64,000 nucleotides of DNA from Gracilibacillus caseinilyticus (GCF_022919115.1 NZ_CP095072.1:3348001-3412000); one strand, 5' to 3'; counted from the first letter of the stretch, positions 26,007-35,411 are shown. Numbers and translations are program-made. The notes: generated from the letters alone by a model not told the origin.

Positions 26007-26990
26007 ATGCAACAGGAAAAAGCTATTGTTATCGGTGCAGGACCTTGTGGAATGTCTGCAGCGATAGAACTGCAAAATATTGGAATAGATCCATTACTCA
26101 TTGAAAAAGGTAATATCGTCGATGCGATATATCAATATCCAACACATCAAACCTTTTTTAGTTCCAGTGATAAATTAGAGATTGGAGATGTCGCATTTGT
26201 CACAGAAAAAAACAAACCCGTACGAAATCAGGCATTAGCATATTATCGTACGGTTGCGATAAGAAAAAAGCTGCGAATTAACAGCTTTGAAGAGGTAATC
26301 GCAATCGAACATGTCAACGATCAATTCGAAATAACAACGACAAATCAATACCAGGAAAAGAAAACTTACCATGCAACTTATTGTGTTATAGCAACCGGAT
26401 ATTATGGTCAACCAAATTACTTGGGTATTAAAGGAGAAGAGCTTGATAAAGTACACCATTATTTTAAAGAAGCTCATCCATTTTACCAGCAAAATGTAGT
26501 CGTGATTGGCGGAAAGAATTCGGCAGTAGATGCAACGATTGAGCTGCATAAAGCAGGTGCAAATGTAACAGTGTTATATCGAGGAAGTGAATATTCGAAA
26601 AGCGTGAAGCCCTGGATATTACCAGAGTTCGCATCGCTGGTGAACCATGAAAAAATAACAATGGAGTTCAATGCAGAAGTGGAAGAAATCTCCACACACC
26701 ATATTACGTATCACGTTAATGGAGAACGAAAGAAAATAGATAATGATTTTGTCTTTGCGATGACTGGTTACCGACCGAACCACCCCTTCCTGGAAAAAGC
26801 AGGAATTTCTATTGAGGAAGATACAGGAAAACCAGCATATCAACCTTCGACAATGGAAACGAATGTGGAAAACATTTACATTGCAGGTGTCATTGCTGCT
26901 GGTTTTGACAACAACGGTATATTTATTGAAAATGGTCGTTTTCATGGAGGATTGATAGCGGCATCTGTTCAGGAGAAAGAAAATAGTTAA
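26007..26990 (+). CDS. ypdA: YpdA, NADPH-dependent bacillithiol/bacilliredoxin reductase
   Basis: FAD/NADPH flavoenzyme (Bdr) that reduces bacillithiol disulfide/bacilliredoxins in thiol homeostasis. An N-terminal dinucleotide motif GAGPCG (10-15) carries the conserved cysteine 14, and a second nucleotide-binding motif is VVIGGKNSAVDA. The C-terminal YIAGVIAAGFDNNGIFIENGRFHG is typical. ATG at 26007 with GAAGGAG upstream gives 327 residues; an upstream in-frame start at 25881 lacks a site. bshA, another bacillithiol gene, lies at the end of this window. Confidence 0.93.
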   Translation: MQQEKAIVIGAGPCGMSAAIELQNIGIDPLLIEKGNIVDAIYQYPTHQTFFSSSDKLEIGDVAFVTEKNKPVRNQALAYYRTVAIRKKLRINSFEEVIAIEHVNDQFEITTTNQYQEKKTYHATYCVIATGYYGQPNYLGIKGEELDKVHHYFKEAHPFYQQNVVVIGGKNSAVDATIELHKAGANVTVLYRGSEYSKSVKPWILPEFASLVNHEKITMEFNAEVEEISTHHITYHVNGERKKIDNDFVFAMTGYRPNHPFLEKAGISIEEDTGKPAYQPSTMETNVENIYIAGVIAAGFDNNGIFIENGRFHGGLIAASVQEKENS

Positions 26991-27036
26991 CTGCTTTAAT
27001 GGAATTCCTTATCAAGGAAATATATGGAAGGATAAA

Positions 27037-27073
27037 CAATCCCCACGAAACTTTAAGTTTGTCGTGGGGATTG
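27037..27073. terminator. Terminator between ypdA and ansA
   Basis: CAATCCCCACGA (27037-27048) and TCGTGGGGATTG (27062-27073) form a perfect 12-base stem. On the minus strand it is followed by TTTATCC, so it mostly serves ansA; ypdA ends 47 bases upstream. Confidence 0.8.
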
Positions 27074-27083
27074 TAGATGATGA

Positions 27084-28046
27084 TCAGTCTTTAAATGCAT
27101 GGATCATTTCATGATGTGATGCATGGTTTTCCAGTAATAACATGAGTTTCAGCCTTGCTTTTGGACCATTTAAATGGTTGGCAAAGATAACTCCCTTGTC
27201 AACTAAGGTACGACCACCACCTTCATATTGATAGGTTGGCTGTACGATGCCTTTATAACATCTAGATACCAGCAGTACCACTACGTTATGCTGTAATAAA
27301 TGCTGGATTGCTGGCACTATCGTTGGCGGGACATTACCTTGTCCTAAACCCTCAATAATCAGCCCATCCGTCTTAGCCGGATCCAACATTTCGATTAATT
27401 CTTTAGGCATGCCAGCATATGCTTTCAGTAGCAGTACATTTTTACTTACAGCTGATATATCAAAAATTTCTTCGTGATACGTCTTCTGATAATAATAGAC
27501 ATCTTGCTTCGTTACCATACCGACAGGTCCAAACTGAGGACTCTGGAACGTCGCCACGTTACTGGTGGATGTCTTCGTTACATATTGGGCTGTATGTATT
27601 TCATCATTCATGACAACGAGTACACCTCGTTGTTTGGATTTATGATGTGACGCGACACGAATGGCACATATTAAATTATATAAACCATCAGAGCCGATTT
27701 CATTGCTTGATCTCATTGCACCGGTAAAAACAATGGGAACGGTGGTGTTGACACAAAGATCAACGAAGTAAGCTGTCTCTTCCAATGTATCTGTTCCGTG
27801 TGTGACAACAATTCCTGCATACGTACCATTGCTTGCTTTTTCCTTAATATAATTGGCTAAAGTCAGCATATGTGGTGGTGTAATATGTGGTGATGGCAGA
27901 TGAAAGACGTTCTCTTCTTCAATGGAATGAGTTTTTAATAAGTCTGCGTTGGACAATGGGTGTGAATCTGTTTCTACGACACTGCCATCTGGGTTCTCTT
28001 TCATAGAGATTGTTCCACCTGTATGGATCACTAATGTTTTTTTCAT
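27084..28046 (-). CDS. ansA: L-asparaginase, type I
   Basis: Hydrolyses L-asparagine to aspartate and ammonia. The two active-site threonine motifs are visible: HTGGTISM near the N-terminus (threonine 12) and VVTHGTDTLEETAYF, and the GAMRSSNEIGSDG region follows. 320 residues, the cytoplasmic type (no signal peptide). GGAAGATGG lies before ATG on the minus strand. It is divergent from prsW, and shares the promoter region of about 75 bases with it. Confidence 0.94.
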   Translation of the reverse strand: MKKTLVIHTGGTISMKENPDGSVVETDSHPLSNADLLKTHSIEEENVFHLPSPHITPPHMLTLANYIKEKASNGTYAGIVVTHGTDTLEETAYFVDLCVNTTVPIVFTGAMRSSNEIGSDGLYNLICAIRVASHHKSKQRGVLVVMNDEIHTAQYVTKTSTSNVATFQSPQFGPVGMVTKQDVYYYQKTYHEEIFDISAVSKNVLLLKAYAGMPKELIEMLDPAKTDGLIIEGLGQGNVPPTIVPAIQHLLQHNVVVLLVSRCYKGIVQPTYQYEGGGRTLVDKGVIFANHLNGPKARLKLMLLLENHASHHEMIHAFKD

Positions 28047-28122
28047 TTTCCATCTTCCTTTTTTGATTCTTTTAACAAATACATTAAATATTATGGCATA
28101 ATTGATTGGAGGTAGAAAGTAG

Positions 28123-28791
28123 GTGACAAGTTTGTTTGCTCTTATTTCCGTTTCAATTGCACCGGCTTTTGCACTAATGTCGTTTTTCTATTTAAAAGAT
28201 AAATACGAACTAGAGCCGGTTTATGCAATTTTTAGAACATTTATCTACGGAGCACTATTAGTATTTCCAATTATGTTTATTCAATATGCATTTCAGGAAG
28301 AAGGAATAGGGCAAACGCCTTTCTTTCAATCCTATTTCATATATGGCTTATTTGAAGAGTTCTTTAAATGGTTTATTTTCATGTTTACTACTTATAAATA
28401 TTCGAAATTTGATACTGTTTATGACGGTATTGTTTATGGTGCAGCGATTAGCTTAGGTTTCGCGACATTAGAAAATATTCTTTATTTGTTTGCACATGGT
28501 ATCGAATTTGCAATCGGCCGCGCCTTATTTCCGGTGTCATCACATGCTTTGTTTGGTGTAATCATGGGATATTATCTCGGAAGAGCGAAGTTCGCGAAGC
28601 GTTATACACCTCTATTAATCTGCTTGGCATTTCTGATTCCAGCATTTCTACATGGCACATATGATTTCATCTTAGAAATCATACAGAAACGATGGATATA
28701 CGGTTTAATGCCATTTATGGTAATACTCTGGCTGTTAGGTCTTCGAAAAGTAAAAATTGCAAATGAAATCACACAACATCAAATTAATTGA
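28123..28791 (+). CDS. prsW: Intramembrane protease PrsW
   Basis: Glutamic-type intramembrane protease that makes the first cut of anti-sigma factor RsiW in B. subtilis, activating SigW. About eight membrane helices in 222 residues; the catalytic glutamates are in FEEFFKWFIF (EExxK motif) and a second motif is FATLENILYL; HALFGVIMGYYLG and HGTYDFIL provide the conserved histidines. GTG at 28123 with GGAGGTAG upstream. The target here may be RsiW elsewhere; RsiX is not an established PrsW substrate. Confidence 0.94.
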   Translation: MTSLFALISVSIAPAFALMSFFYLKDKYELEPVYAIFRTFIYGALLVFPIMFIQYAFQEEGIGQTPFFQSYFIYGLFEEFFKWFIFMFTTYKYSKFDTVYDGIVYGAAISLGFATLENILYLFAHGIEFAIGRALFPVSSHALFGVIMGYYLGRAKFAKRYTPLLICLAFLIPAFLHGTYDFILEIIQKRWIYGLMPFMVILWLLGLRKVKIANEITQHQIN

Positions 28792-28819
28792 AGAAGTCTT
28801 TAAATGAGACTTCTTTTTT
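28791..28819 (+). terminator. Terminator after prsW
   Basis: AGAAGTCT pairs with AGACTTCT around a seven-base loop, then a run of seven T. Confidence 0.85.
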
Positions 28820-28897
28820 TATGAATAAATTTTCTTTTTTATTAAAAGCTATCCATATCATCAATCCATTTTGACTAGTTATGGAGGGTCAACGAAA

Positions 28898-29794
28898 ATG
28901 AAAAATAAAATATTAATATGTCTTTTCATACTTACCATTAGTTCGTTTGGTTTCATTAATTCAGAGAAAGATCAGCTGGATGCTTTTTCGAATCAAGTCA
29001 TTCAACAAGGGGCAACAGGTGATGACGTAATTGAACTACAGGCAAGACTTCAATATTTAGCTTTTTATAATGGCAAAATTGATGGTGTATTTGGTTGGGG
29101 TACGTATTGGGCACTACGTAATTTTCAATATGAATTCGGAATGGAAATTGATGGTCTGGCAGGTGCAGCCACCAAGCAAAAATTAGCGGATGCGAGTGAA
29201 TTTGACAGGGACTATGTATATGAACAAATTAGGAAAGGTAATGATTTTACTCATTACGGTGGAGTCGATAATGACAAACAGTCCAAACCTAATAACAACA
29301 ATACATCGTCAGGATCTGGAAGTTCTGGAGGAACAAGTGGATCTGACTCTGGATCAGGTGATTCCGATCAGCAGCAGGATACGAATGAAACAACGGATGA
29401 AGACCTTGAACCAAGTGCTGTCAATATGCCACAAGGATTCTCGCAGAATGATATTCAAATCATGGCTAACGCCGTATACGGTGAAGCAAGAGGGGAGCCG
29501 TACGAAGGTCAGGTAGCAGTTGCTTCTGTTATTCTTAATCGCGTAGAAAGTCCAAGTTTTCCTAATACGGTTTCAGGTGTCATTTTTGAACCAAGAGCAT
29601 TTACTGCTGTAAGTGACGGGCAAATATGGCTAACGCCAAATGATCAAGCAAAAAAGGCAGTACTTGATGCGATTAACGGATGGGATCCAACGGGAGAAGC
29701 GATCTATTACTTTAATCCAGATACTGCGACTTCGGCATGGATATGGTCGAGGCCACAAATAAAACGGATAGGTAAGCACGTATTCTGTATGTAA
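28898..29794 (+). CDS. sleB: Spore cortex-lytic enzyme SleB
   Basis: Lytic transglycosylase that degrades spore cortex peptidoglycan during germination. A signal peptide (about 25 residues) is followed by a peptidoglycan-binding domain (GDDVIELQARLQYLAFYNGKIDGVFG), a long Ser/Gly/Asp-rich linker, and a C-terminal SleB hydrolase_2 domain with the catalytic glutamate in VYGEARGEPYEGQVAVASVI. 298 residues from ATG at 28898, which follows GGAGGG. The neighbour ypeB is needed for SleB stability in the spore. Confidence 0.95.
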   Translation: MKNKILICLFILTISSFGFINSEKDQLDAFSNQVIQQGATGDDVIELQARLQYLAFYNGKIDGVFGWGTYWALRNFQYEFGMEIDGLAGAATKQKLADASEFDRDYVYEQIRKGNDFTHYGGVDNDKQSKPNNNNTSSGSGSSGGTSGSDSGSGDSDQQQDTNETTDEDLEPSAVNMPQGFSQNDIQIMANAVYGEARGEPYEGQVAVASVILNRVESPSFPNTVSGVIFEPRAFTAVSDGQIWLTPNDQAKKAVLDAINGWDPTGEAIYYFNPDTATSAWIWSRPQIKRIGKHVFCM

Positions 29795-29812
29795 TTTTTC
29801 GGAGGTGAAAAC

Positions 29813-31147
29813 ATGTTTCGATGGCTATTTATTACCGTATTGAGTATAGGAATTATCGGTGTCTCCGTATGGGGATACCAAGAACATCAAGAAAAAAATG
29901 CTGTATTAATCCAGGCAGAAAATAATTATCAACGGTCATTTCATGATCTAACCTATAATCTGGACTTGCTTCATGACAAAATCGGTTCCACGTTAGCGAT
30001 GAATACAAGAGATCAATTATCTCCACAATTAGCAGAAATTTGGAGATTAACATCCATGGCACATAATGATGTTGGACAATTGCCACTAACGTTAATGCCA
30101 TTTAACAAAACGGAAGAGTTTCTTTCCCAAATGGGGAATTTTAGTTATCGAACCGCTATTAGAGATTTAGAAAGCGAACCATTGTCAGAAGATGAGGTAG
30201 GCACACTAGAATCTCTCTATGAAATGTCAGGTAATATTGAATCAGAATTGCGAAAAGTACAAAACATGGTGTTAAATGATAATCTCAGGTGGATGGATGT
30301 ACAGCTTGCATTAGTAAATAATGATGAGCAAGCGGACAACACCATTATTGATGGCTTTAAAACAGTAGAAAAAACAGTTGAAGGCTTTGAAGAAGGTAAG
30401 TTAAATGCAAGTATGATGGGAACTTCCAGCGATAAAGATGGATTTTCGATGTTAGGTGAATCGAAAATAACGGAAGAAGAAGCGAAACAGAAAATGAAGG
30501 ATTTCCTGGAACTAAAGGATGATACAGAATTAACCATTGCTGCTACTGGTAAAGGAGCAAACGTCCCAATGTACAGTGGTTCATTCAAAGAATCGGAACG
30601 CTCCGGATATATAGATATTACTCAGCAAGGTGGTTACCCAGCCAGTCTCATGATTAACCGGGAAGTAAGTGACACTAAAATCAGCTTGCACGAGGCAATG
30701 AATATTGCCAAGGACTATGTGTCAAAATTAGACCTTGCTTCTGAGGTTGCAATGGTCGAGAGTAATCAGTATGACAATGTCGGTGTTTTTCAATTTGTTC
30801 CGAATGTAAATGATGTCTGGATATACCCAGATGCTATTCAGGTAAAGGTTGCCTTAGACAACGGCGATGTCCTAGGATTTGTAGCAAAAGATTATTTGGA
30901 GAACTATCATGAAAGAGATATTGCAGAACCTGCGATAACAGAGGAAGAAGCAAGTGATAAAGTAAATCCTAACCTGGAAATCCAGGAAAATCATATCGCG
31001 ATTATTGAAGATGATATGGGAGAGGAAGTTCTCACATACGTATTTTTAGGGACGTTAAATCAGGACACGTACCGGATTTTTATCAATGCAGAAAACGGCA
31101 GTGAAGTTAGAGTAGATAAATTAAAGCAAGCTGAGATAAAATATTAA
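29813..31147 (+). CDS. ypeB: Germination protein YpeB
   Basis: Spore protein that is mutually dependent with SleB for localisation and stability. An N-terminal membrane helix (LFITVLSIGIIGVSVWGY) is followed by a helical region of about 180 residues and a C-terminal part with PepSY-like repeats (ITEEEAKQKMKDFL, LHEAMNIAKDYVSKL, ITEEEASDKVNPNL), the YpeB layout. 444 residues, full length. GGAGGTG precedes ATG. It lies 18 bases after sleB, in the same operon as in other Bacillaceae. Confidence 0.95.
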   Translation: MFRWLFITVLSIGIIGVSVWGYQEHQEKNAVLIQAENNYQRSFHDLTYNLDLLHDKIGSTLAMNTRDQLSPQLAEIWRLTSMAHNDVGQLPLTLMPFNKTEEFLSQMGNFSYRTAIRDLESEPLSEDEVGTLESLYEMSGNIESELRKVQNMVLNDNLRWMDVQLALVNNDEQADNTIIDGFKTVEKTVEGFEEGKLNASMMGTSSDKDGFSMLGESKITEEEAKQKMKDFLELKDDTELTIAATGKGANVPMYSGSFKESERSGYIDITQQGGYPASLMINREVSDTKISLHEAMNIAKDYVSKLDLASEVAMVESNQYDNVGVFQFVPNVNDVWIYPDAIQVKVALDNGDVLGFVAKDYLENYHERDIAEPAITEEEASDKVNPNLEIQENHIAIIEDDMGEEVLTYVFLGTLNQDTYRIFINAENGSEVRVDKLKQAEIKY

Positions 31148-31150
31148 GAA

Positions 31151-31364
31151 AAGTGCAAGCGTCCGTTTAGAAACGTAGCGACTGGACGGCATTAACTGAG
31201 ATAAAGGAATCATGGTGAGCAAGTGATGTAGATGATGACTTTCGCCCAAAGGCATAAGGGTGACTAGGCCTCTGGTTATTACCAATCGGCAAGTCTTCTT
31301 TATCGCAGGGCGATGCAGGAAGTCGCCTAGTTTCTGGGCGCCGGAGTGGACATGGCTGTTCATG
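31151..31364. repeat. Dispersed structured intergenic repeat (type B)
   Basis: About 215 bases of GC-richer DNA after ypeB without a credible gene. Internal inverted repeats include ACTAGGC (31263-31269) with GCCTAGT (31325-31331) and GATAAAGGA with TCTTTATC. I recognise this as an element that recurs between genes of halophilic Bacillaceae; only one copy lies in this window, so the claim of dispersal rests on memory. It accounts for most of the 368-base gap. Confidence 0.6.
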
Positions 31365-31408
31365 TTAGAAAGTGATACAAAACCTTAAAATTTTATACTT
31401 TCTGGTAA

Positions 31409-31443
31409 AAAAGAAAGAAGGTCTTTTCCTTCTTTCTTTTTTT
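31409..31443 (+). terminator. Terminator downstream of the ypeB region
   Basis: AAAAGAAAGAAGG (31409-31421) pairs perfectly with CCTTCTTTCTTTT (31428-31440), followed by T residues. Confidence 0.85.
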
Positions 31444-31515
31444 TGCGATAATAGGGACAAAGGATTATTCTCTAATTGCGTGTTTTTTAAATAATACATA
31501 GAAAGAGGTAAAAAA

Positions 31516-32172
31516 TTGGTTAGAATTGGTTCCTTTATACAACTTGAAGAAGTAAAAAATAAAAATAAAACGTATAAATGCCGGGTGATTGATCGAAAAC
31601 AAGATAAACTGTACATCGATTATCCAATTGATGTGCAAACAAATCGGACGCAGCTATTCCCGGTCGGCAGCGAATTCCAGGCACTTTTCACCGAAAATTA
31701 TTCTCTGTTTAGTTTTCCATCACAAATTATCGGAAAAGCTAATATCAATAATATTCCAACCTTAATTATGAACTTTGATAAAGAACAATTGAAGAAGATC
31801 CAGCGCCGTGAATTCGTAAGGGTTGAATCACTGCTCGACATATCTGTGCGCAGCAGGAATCAGGAACCTTCATTTGTACCGTTTACATCGGTCACCCATG
31901 ATATTAGTGGTGGTGGATTATCAATCTTAATTAAAAATAATTTGGTCATAAATGAAGGCGAAATGTTGGATATTATGTTAGTATTACCTTTAGATAATGA
32001 GATAGAATATCTTCATCTTATTGGAACGGCAATTCGTATACATAGCATTTGTGAAAATAACAACATACTATCGGTTAAATTTGTGGAAATTGATAAGAAG
32101 GATCAACAACATATTATCCGGTACTGTTTCATCAAACAACTAGAGAATCGCCGTAAAGGATTTATTCAGTAG
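31516..32172 (+). CDS. ypfA: PilZ-domain flagellar brake protein YpfA
   Basis: Cyclic-di-GMP receptor; YpfA (DgrA) of B. subtilis acts on MotA to slow motility. An N-terminal YcgR-like domain is followed by a PilZ domain from about residue 95 with the binding motifs IQRREFVRV (RxxxR) and HDISGGGL (D/NxSxxG). 218 residues. TTG start at 31516 with AGAAAGAGG upstream. cmk follows 15 bases after the stop, as in B. subtilis. Confidence 0.92.
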   Translation: MVRIGSFIQLEEVKNKNKTYKCRVIDRKQDKLYIDYPIDVQTNRTQLFPVGSEFQALFTENYSLFSFPSQIIGKANINNIPTLIMNFDKEQLKKIQRREFVRVESLLDISVRSRNQEPSFVPFTSVTHDISGGGLSILIKNNLVINEGEMLDIMLVLPLDNEIEYLHLIGTAIRIHSICENNNILSVKFVEIDKKDQQHIIRYCFIKQLENRRKGFIQ

Positions 32173-32187
32173 GGAAGGAAGAAAAAA

Positions 32188-32877
32188 ATGAACGAAAATA
32201 AGAAATTAGCCATCGCGATAGATGGACCTGCAGCTGCGGGAAAGAGTACCGTTGCAAAGCTGGTAGCCAAGCATCTCGGCTATGTTTATATTGATACAGG
32301 CGCTATGTACAGGTCTTTAACCCACTCTGTACTAAAACATAAAATCGATGTAAACAATCATGTACAAGTGGTGAACCACCTACATGAAATATCCATCGAT
32401 ATCGATCCAAAGCAGCAGGTGTATCTGGATCAAGCGAATGTGACAGACGATATCCGTACCGAAGAGGTTACCAATAGCGTTTCAGCTGTTGCTTCTATTG
32501 CGAAAGTAAGAGAAGAAATGGTATTACGACAAAGAAAGCTAGCAGAAAAGCGTGGAGTCGTGATGGATGGCAGAGATATTGGTACTCATGTAATACCAGA
32601 TGCGGAGGTAAAGATATTTCTGGTAGCCAGTGTACAGGAAAGGGCACTGCGAAGACATGAAGAAAATCAGCAGAAAGGTTTCCATTCTGATTTGGAACAA
32701 ATAAAAACTGACATTAAACAGCGGGATAAGATGGATTCTGAACGAGAAGTGTCTCCATTAAAAAAAGCATCAGATGCCATTGAAATTGATACAACATCAT
32801 TATCTATTGAAAGTGTTACAGATCAAATTTTATCAATAGCACAACTAGCACAACAGAAAAAGAGGAATGACAAATGA
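32188..32877 (+). CDS. cmk: Cytidylate kinase
   Basis: Phosphorylates CMP and dCMP. The P-loop GPAAAGKST is at residues 13-21, the base-binding [12 protein letters not shown] follows, [14 protein letters not shown] is the family signature, and the lid region is around [26 protein letters not shown]. 229 residues, the usual length. AGGGAAGG lies before ATG. It overlaps the downstream acyltransferase by four bases. Confidence 0.96.
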   Translation: MNENKKLAIAIDGPAAAGKSTVAKLVAKHLGYVYIDTGAMYRSLTHSVLKHKIDVNNHVQVVNHLHEISIDIDPKQQVYLDQANVTDDIRTEEVTNSVSAVASIAKVREEMVLRQRKLAEKRGVVMDGRDIGTHVIPDAEVKIFLVASVQERALRRHEENQQKGFHSDLEQIKTDIKQRDKMDSEREVSPLKKASDAIEIDTTSLSIESVTDQILSIAQLAQQKKRNDK

Positions 32878-33452
32878 GCTTTTATCAATTTGCTAAAACT
32901 GCAGTAAAAATATTTCTAAAACCGAAATATAAAGTTCAAAGCTTCGGAACGGAGAATATTCCAAAAGAAGGGCCTGTAATTATTTGTTCCAATCATATTT
33001 CCAACTATGATCCTCCGATTGTAGGAATAACGAGTCCAAGACCAATTCATTTTATGGCGAAAGAAGAATTATTTGATAACAAAGTCTTTGGATTTATATT
33101 ACGCCATGTAAATGCCTTTCCGATCAAGCGAGGGATGAGCGATCGAAATGCATTACGAAGAGGGTTAGAAGTTTTGAAAGATGGACATGTTTTAGGTTTG
33201 TTTCCAGAGGGTACTAGAAGTAAGACAGGGGAAATAAAGCGTGGTCTTGCGGGAGCTGGTTTTTTTGCTTTACGCTCTAAAGCTACGATTGTTCCGTGTG
33301 CGATTATCGGGCAATATAAAAGCAAGAATCCGTTAAAGGTTGTGTACGGAAAACCAGTAAATATGGAATCGATGAGAGCAAATAAATCTTCTGCTCAAGA
33401 AGTAACGGATGCAATTATGGAAGAAATTAAAAAAATCAAAGAAAATCATTAA
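32874..33452 (+). CDS. plsC: 1-acyl-sn-glycerol-3-phosphate acyltransferase
   Basis: Membrane-associated acyltransferase that makes phosphatidic acid from lysophosphatidic acid. The catalytic NHx4D motif is SNHISNYD (histidine 41, aspartate 46); the second and third blocks are [11 protein letters not shown] and [20 protein letters not shown]. 192 residues. ATGA overlap with cmk shows coupling; AGAGGAATG precedes the start. In B. subtilis plsC is elsewhere, but cmk-plsC-ypfD is common in related genera. The symbol is given by function. Confidence 0.92.
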   Translation: MSFYQFAKTAVKIFLKPKYKVQSFGTENIPKEGPVIICSNHISNYDPPIVGITSPRPIHFMAKEELFDNKVFGFILRHVNAFPIKRGMSDRNALRRGLEVLKDGHVLGLFPEGTRSKTGEIKRGLAGAGFFALRSKATIVPCAIIGQYKSKNPLKVVYGKPVNMESMRANKSSAQEVTDAIMEEIKKIKENH

Positions 33453-33550
33453 GTTTTGATTATATAACTTGACAAATCACGCTAAATATTAGAAGTTAGA
33501 AAAAAGCACATTTTATTGTTTTGTGTTGGAAATCGAAGGAGGTCTTTGTC

Positions 33551-34690
33551 ATGGATGAAATGAATCAAGAAATTTCTGAGATTAACGAGCTTTCCGTAGG
33601 TGATATTGTACGGGGAAAAGTAGTTAAGGTAGAAGAGAAACACGTCCTAGTCGATATTGGATATAAAGTAGAAGGTATAGTACCGATTAGTGAACTTTCT
33701 CCACTGAGGATCGAGACTGCAAGTGATGCAGTCAATGAAGGTGACGAACTAGAATTGCAAGTGAAGAAAGTCGAAGAAGAAGAGGTAGTATTATCTAAAA
33801 AAGCAGTTATTGCTGAAAAAGCTTGGGAAGACTTACAAGCTAAATTTGATAATAGCGAAATCATTGAAGCAACAGTTCGCGATATTGTAAAAGGTGGTCT
33901 AGTTGTTGATGTAGGCATTAGAGGATTTATTCCTGCCTCATTAGTAGAAACACACTATGTAGAAGATTTCTCTGATTATCAAGATAAATCACTTGCATTA
34001 AAAATTGTGGAACTGGATAAAGAACAAAACCGAATTATTTTATCCCACCGTGCAGTGATTGAAGAAGAAGAGCAAAATAAAAAACGTTCTCTGTTAGATA
34101 AAATAGAAGAAGGGCAAGAAATTGAAGGAACTGTACAACGTATTACAGACTTTGGTGTTTTTGTGGATATAGGCGGATTGGACGGGCTTGTACATATATC
34201 ACAACTTGCTCATACCCATGTAGACAAAGCTTCTGACGTAGTTTCAGAAGGAGATTCATTGAAAGTAAAAGTTCTATCAGTAGATAAAGATAATGAACGA
34301 GTATCTCTATCTCATAAAGCAACTTTACCAGGTCCATGGGATAATATTGAAGAAAAAGTAGCTATCAATGATGTTGTAGAAGGTACCGTAAAACGCCTAG
34401 TAAACTTTGGTGCCTTTGTCGAAGTACTTCCGGGTGTCGAAGGTCTTGTTCATATTTCACAAATCTCGACAGAGCATATCGGAACTCCTGGTGAAGTATT
34501 AGAAGTTGGTCAAACTGTACAAGTCAAAGTACTTGATGTCAGCGAATCCGATAAACGCATTTCTTTAAGCATCAAAGAGATTGAAGAAGAAAAAAGTCAA
34601 CAAGAGATCAAACAATTTGAAGCGGACGATGAACAGTCCGGCTTTCAACTTGGTGATATGATTGGTGATAAATTAGATAAATATAAATGA
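33551..34690 (+). CDS. ypfD: S1-domain RNA-binding protein (ribosomal protein S1 homologue)
   Basis: Four S1 OB-fold RNA-binding domains in 379 residues: repeats beginning near GDIVRGKVVKVEEKHVLVDI, EATVRDIVKGGLVVDVGIRG, EGTVQRITDFGVFVDIGG and EGTVKRLVNFGAFVEVLPG. This short form is the Bacillus YpfD protein, related to but not fully equal to E. coli S1 (six domains). ATG at 33551 is preceded by GAAGGAGGTC; an upstream in-frame ATG at 33521 is not. It ends with a strong terminator. Confidence 0.94.
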   Translation: MDEMNQEISEINELSVGDIVRGKVVKVEEKHVLVDIGYKVEGIVPISELSPLRIETASDAVNEGDELELQVKKVEEEEVVLSKKAVIAEKAWEDLQAKFDNSEIIEATVRDIVKGGLVVDVGIRGFIPASLVETHYVEDFSDYQDKSLALKIVELDKEQNRIILSHRAVIEEEEQNKKRSLLDKIEEGQEIEGTVQRITDFGVFVDIGGLDGLVHISQLAHTHVDKASDVVSEGDSLKVKVLSVDKDNERVSLSHKATLPGPWDNIEEKVAINDVVEGTVKRLVNFGAFVEVLPGVEGLVHISQISTEHIGTPGEVLEVGQTVQVKVLDVSESDKRISLSIKEIEEEKSQQEIKQFEADDEQSGFQLGDMIGDKLDKYK

Positions 34691-34701
34691 TTAATAGAAA
34701 G

Positions 34702-34736
34702 AAAAGGTTCATGTTCCTGCATGAACCTTTTTTTAT
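34702..34736 (+). terminator. Terminator after the S1-domain gene
   Basis: AAAGGTTCATG pairs with CATGAACCTTT around a six-base loop; a run of T follows. Confidence 0.9.
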
Positions 34737-34809
34737 TATTAGCAAAGGAAGTAGATAATAAGGCGATTTGCTGAAGTGAATAGCGGTTAAGATTGAAATA
34801 ATGACTTAT

Positions 34810-35287
34810 TATAATACAAATTATGTTAACTAGCTTAGTGGTCATTTTGAAATAATTCATGTGCTGGGATATCGCTTCTGCTATTGCTTAAGCTGTACAA
34901 CTGTTGTAAGAGGTAACATATAAATCGGTATCTTTTAGTGTTCAGAAATGTTACCACCCTACGGCAAGCAATTCATAATGCAGAGCAACACTGCTATTAC
35001 TTGACGCTAACGTTGTAGGACTTCCCTTAAGCTTAGGAATATGCGGAGACTCCCGTTGGATCAGTCGCGTCCGAAAATCCCGCAATAATATGCCTGTTTC
35101 TTCTAGGATCGCTTCGAAAGTAGGCTTATTAGACACGAAGCAGCGAAGAAACATGTTCAAGTAGTAGCTAAAAGATCGACGCTCCACAAGACGCGGAGCA
35201 TATCTACGGAGTTTGCTTAGCAGGTAAATTATGTCTTAATTATCATATTCTGAAAAAGGTTTCCCAGTTAACATAATCTGTATTACA
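34810..35287. repeat. 478-bp intergenic element with 22-bp inverted ends (type A)
   Basis: This fills most of the 720-base gap between the S1-domain gene and yphA. The left end 34810-34831 and the right end 35266-35287 are inverted copies, 20 of 22 positions identical (core GTTAACATAAT). The left 69 bases (34810-34878) closely match, in reverse, 54308-54376. The inside contains further GC-rich stem motifs such as GCTCCACAAGACGCGGAGC. No transposase frame is present; the short minus-strand frame 34951-35187 is not credible. A small non-autonomous element or a composite of several repeats are both possible. Confidence 0.65.
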
Positions 35288-35411
35288 ATTAGCTATTATA
35301 TATTTAAGGCAGTGGTAGGGTAAGGAAACGTCTTTTTTCTTAGCAGTATTTTCTTTTAAATTTCTCGACTAAAGTTGTTCTTTTTCGTACATACTGTTAA
35401 AGGTGATGCAG

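Noticed and set aside
33453..33550. Autoregulatory ribosomal-protein leader before the S1-domain gene
   Set aside because: No structured conserved leader could be seen in the short AT-rich gap.
34951..35187. 78-codon minus-strand frame in the type A element
   Set aside because: Lies wholly in repeat DNA; no start signal, and no similarity to transposases.
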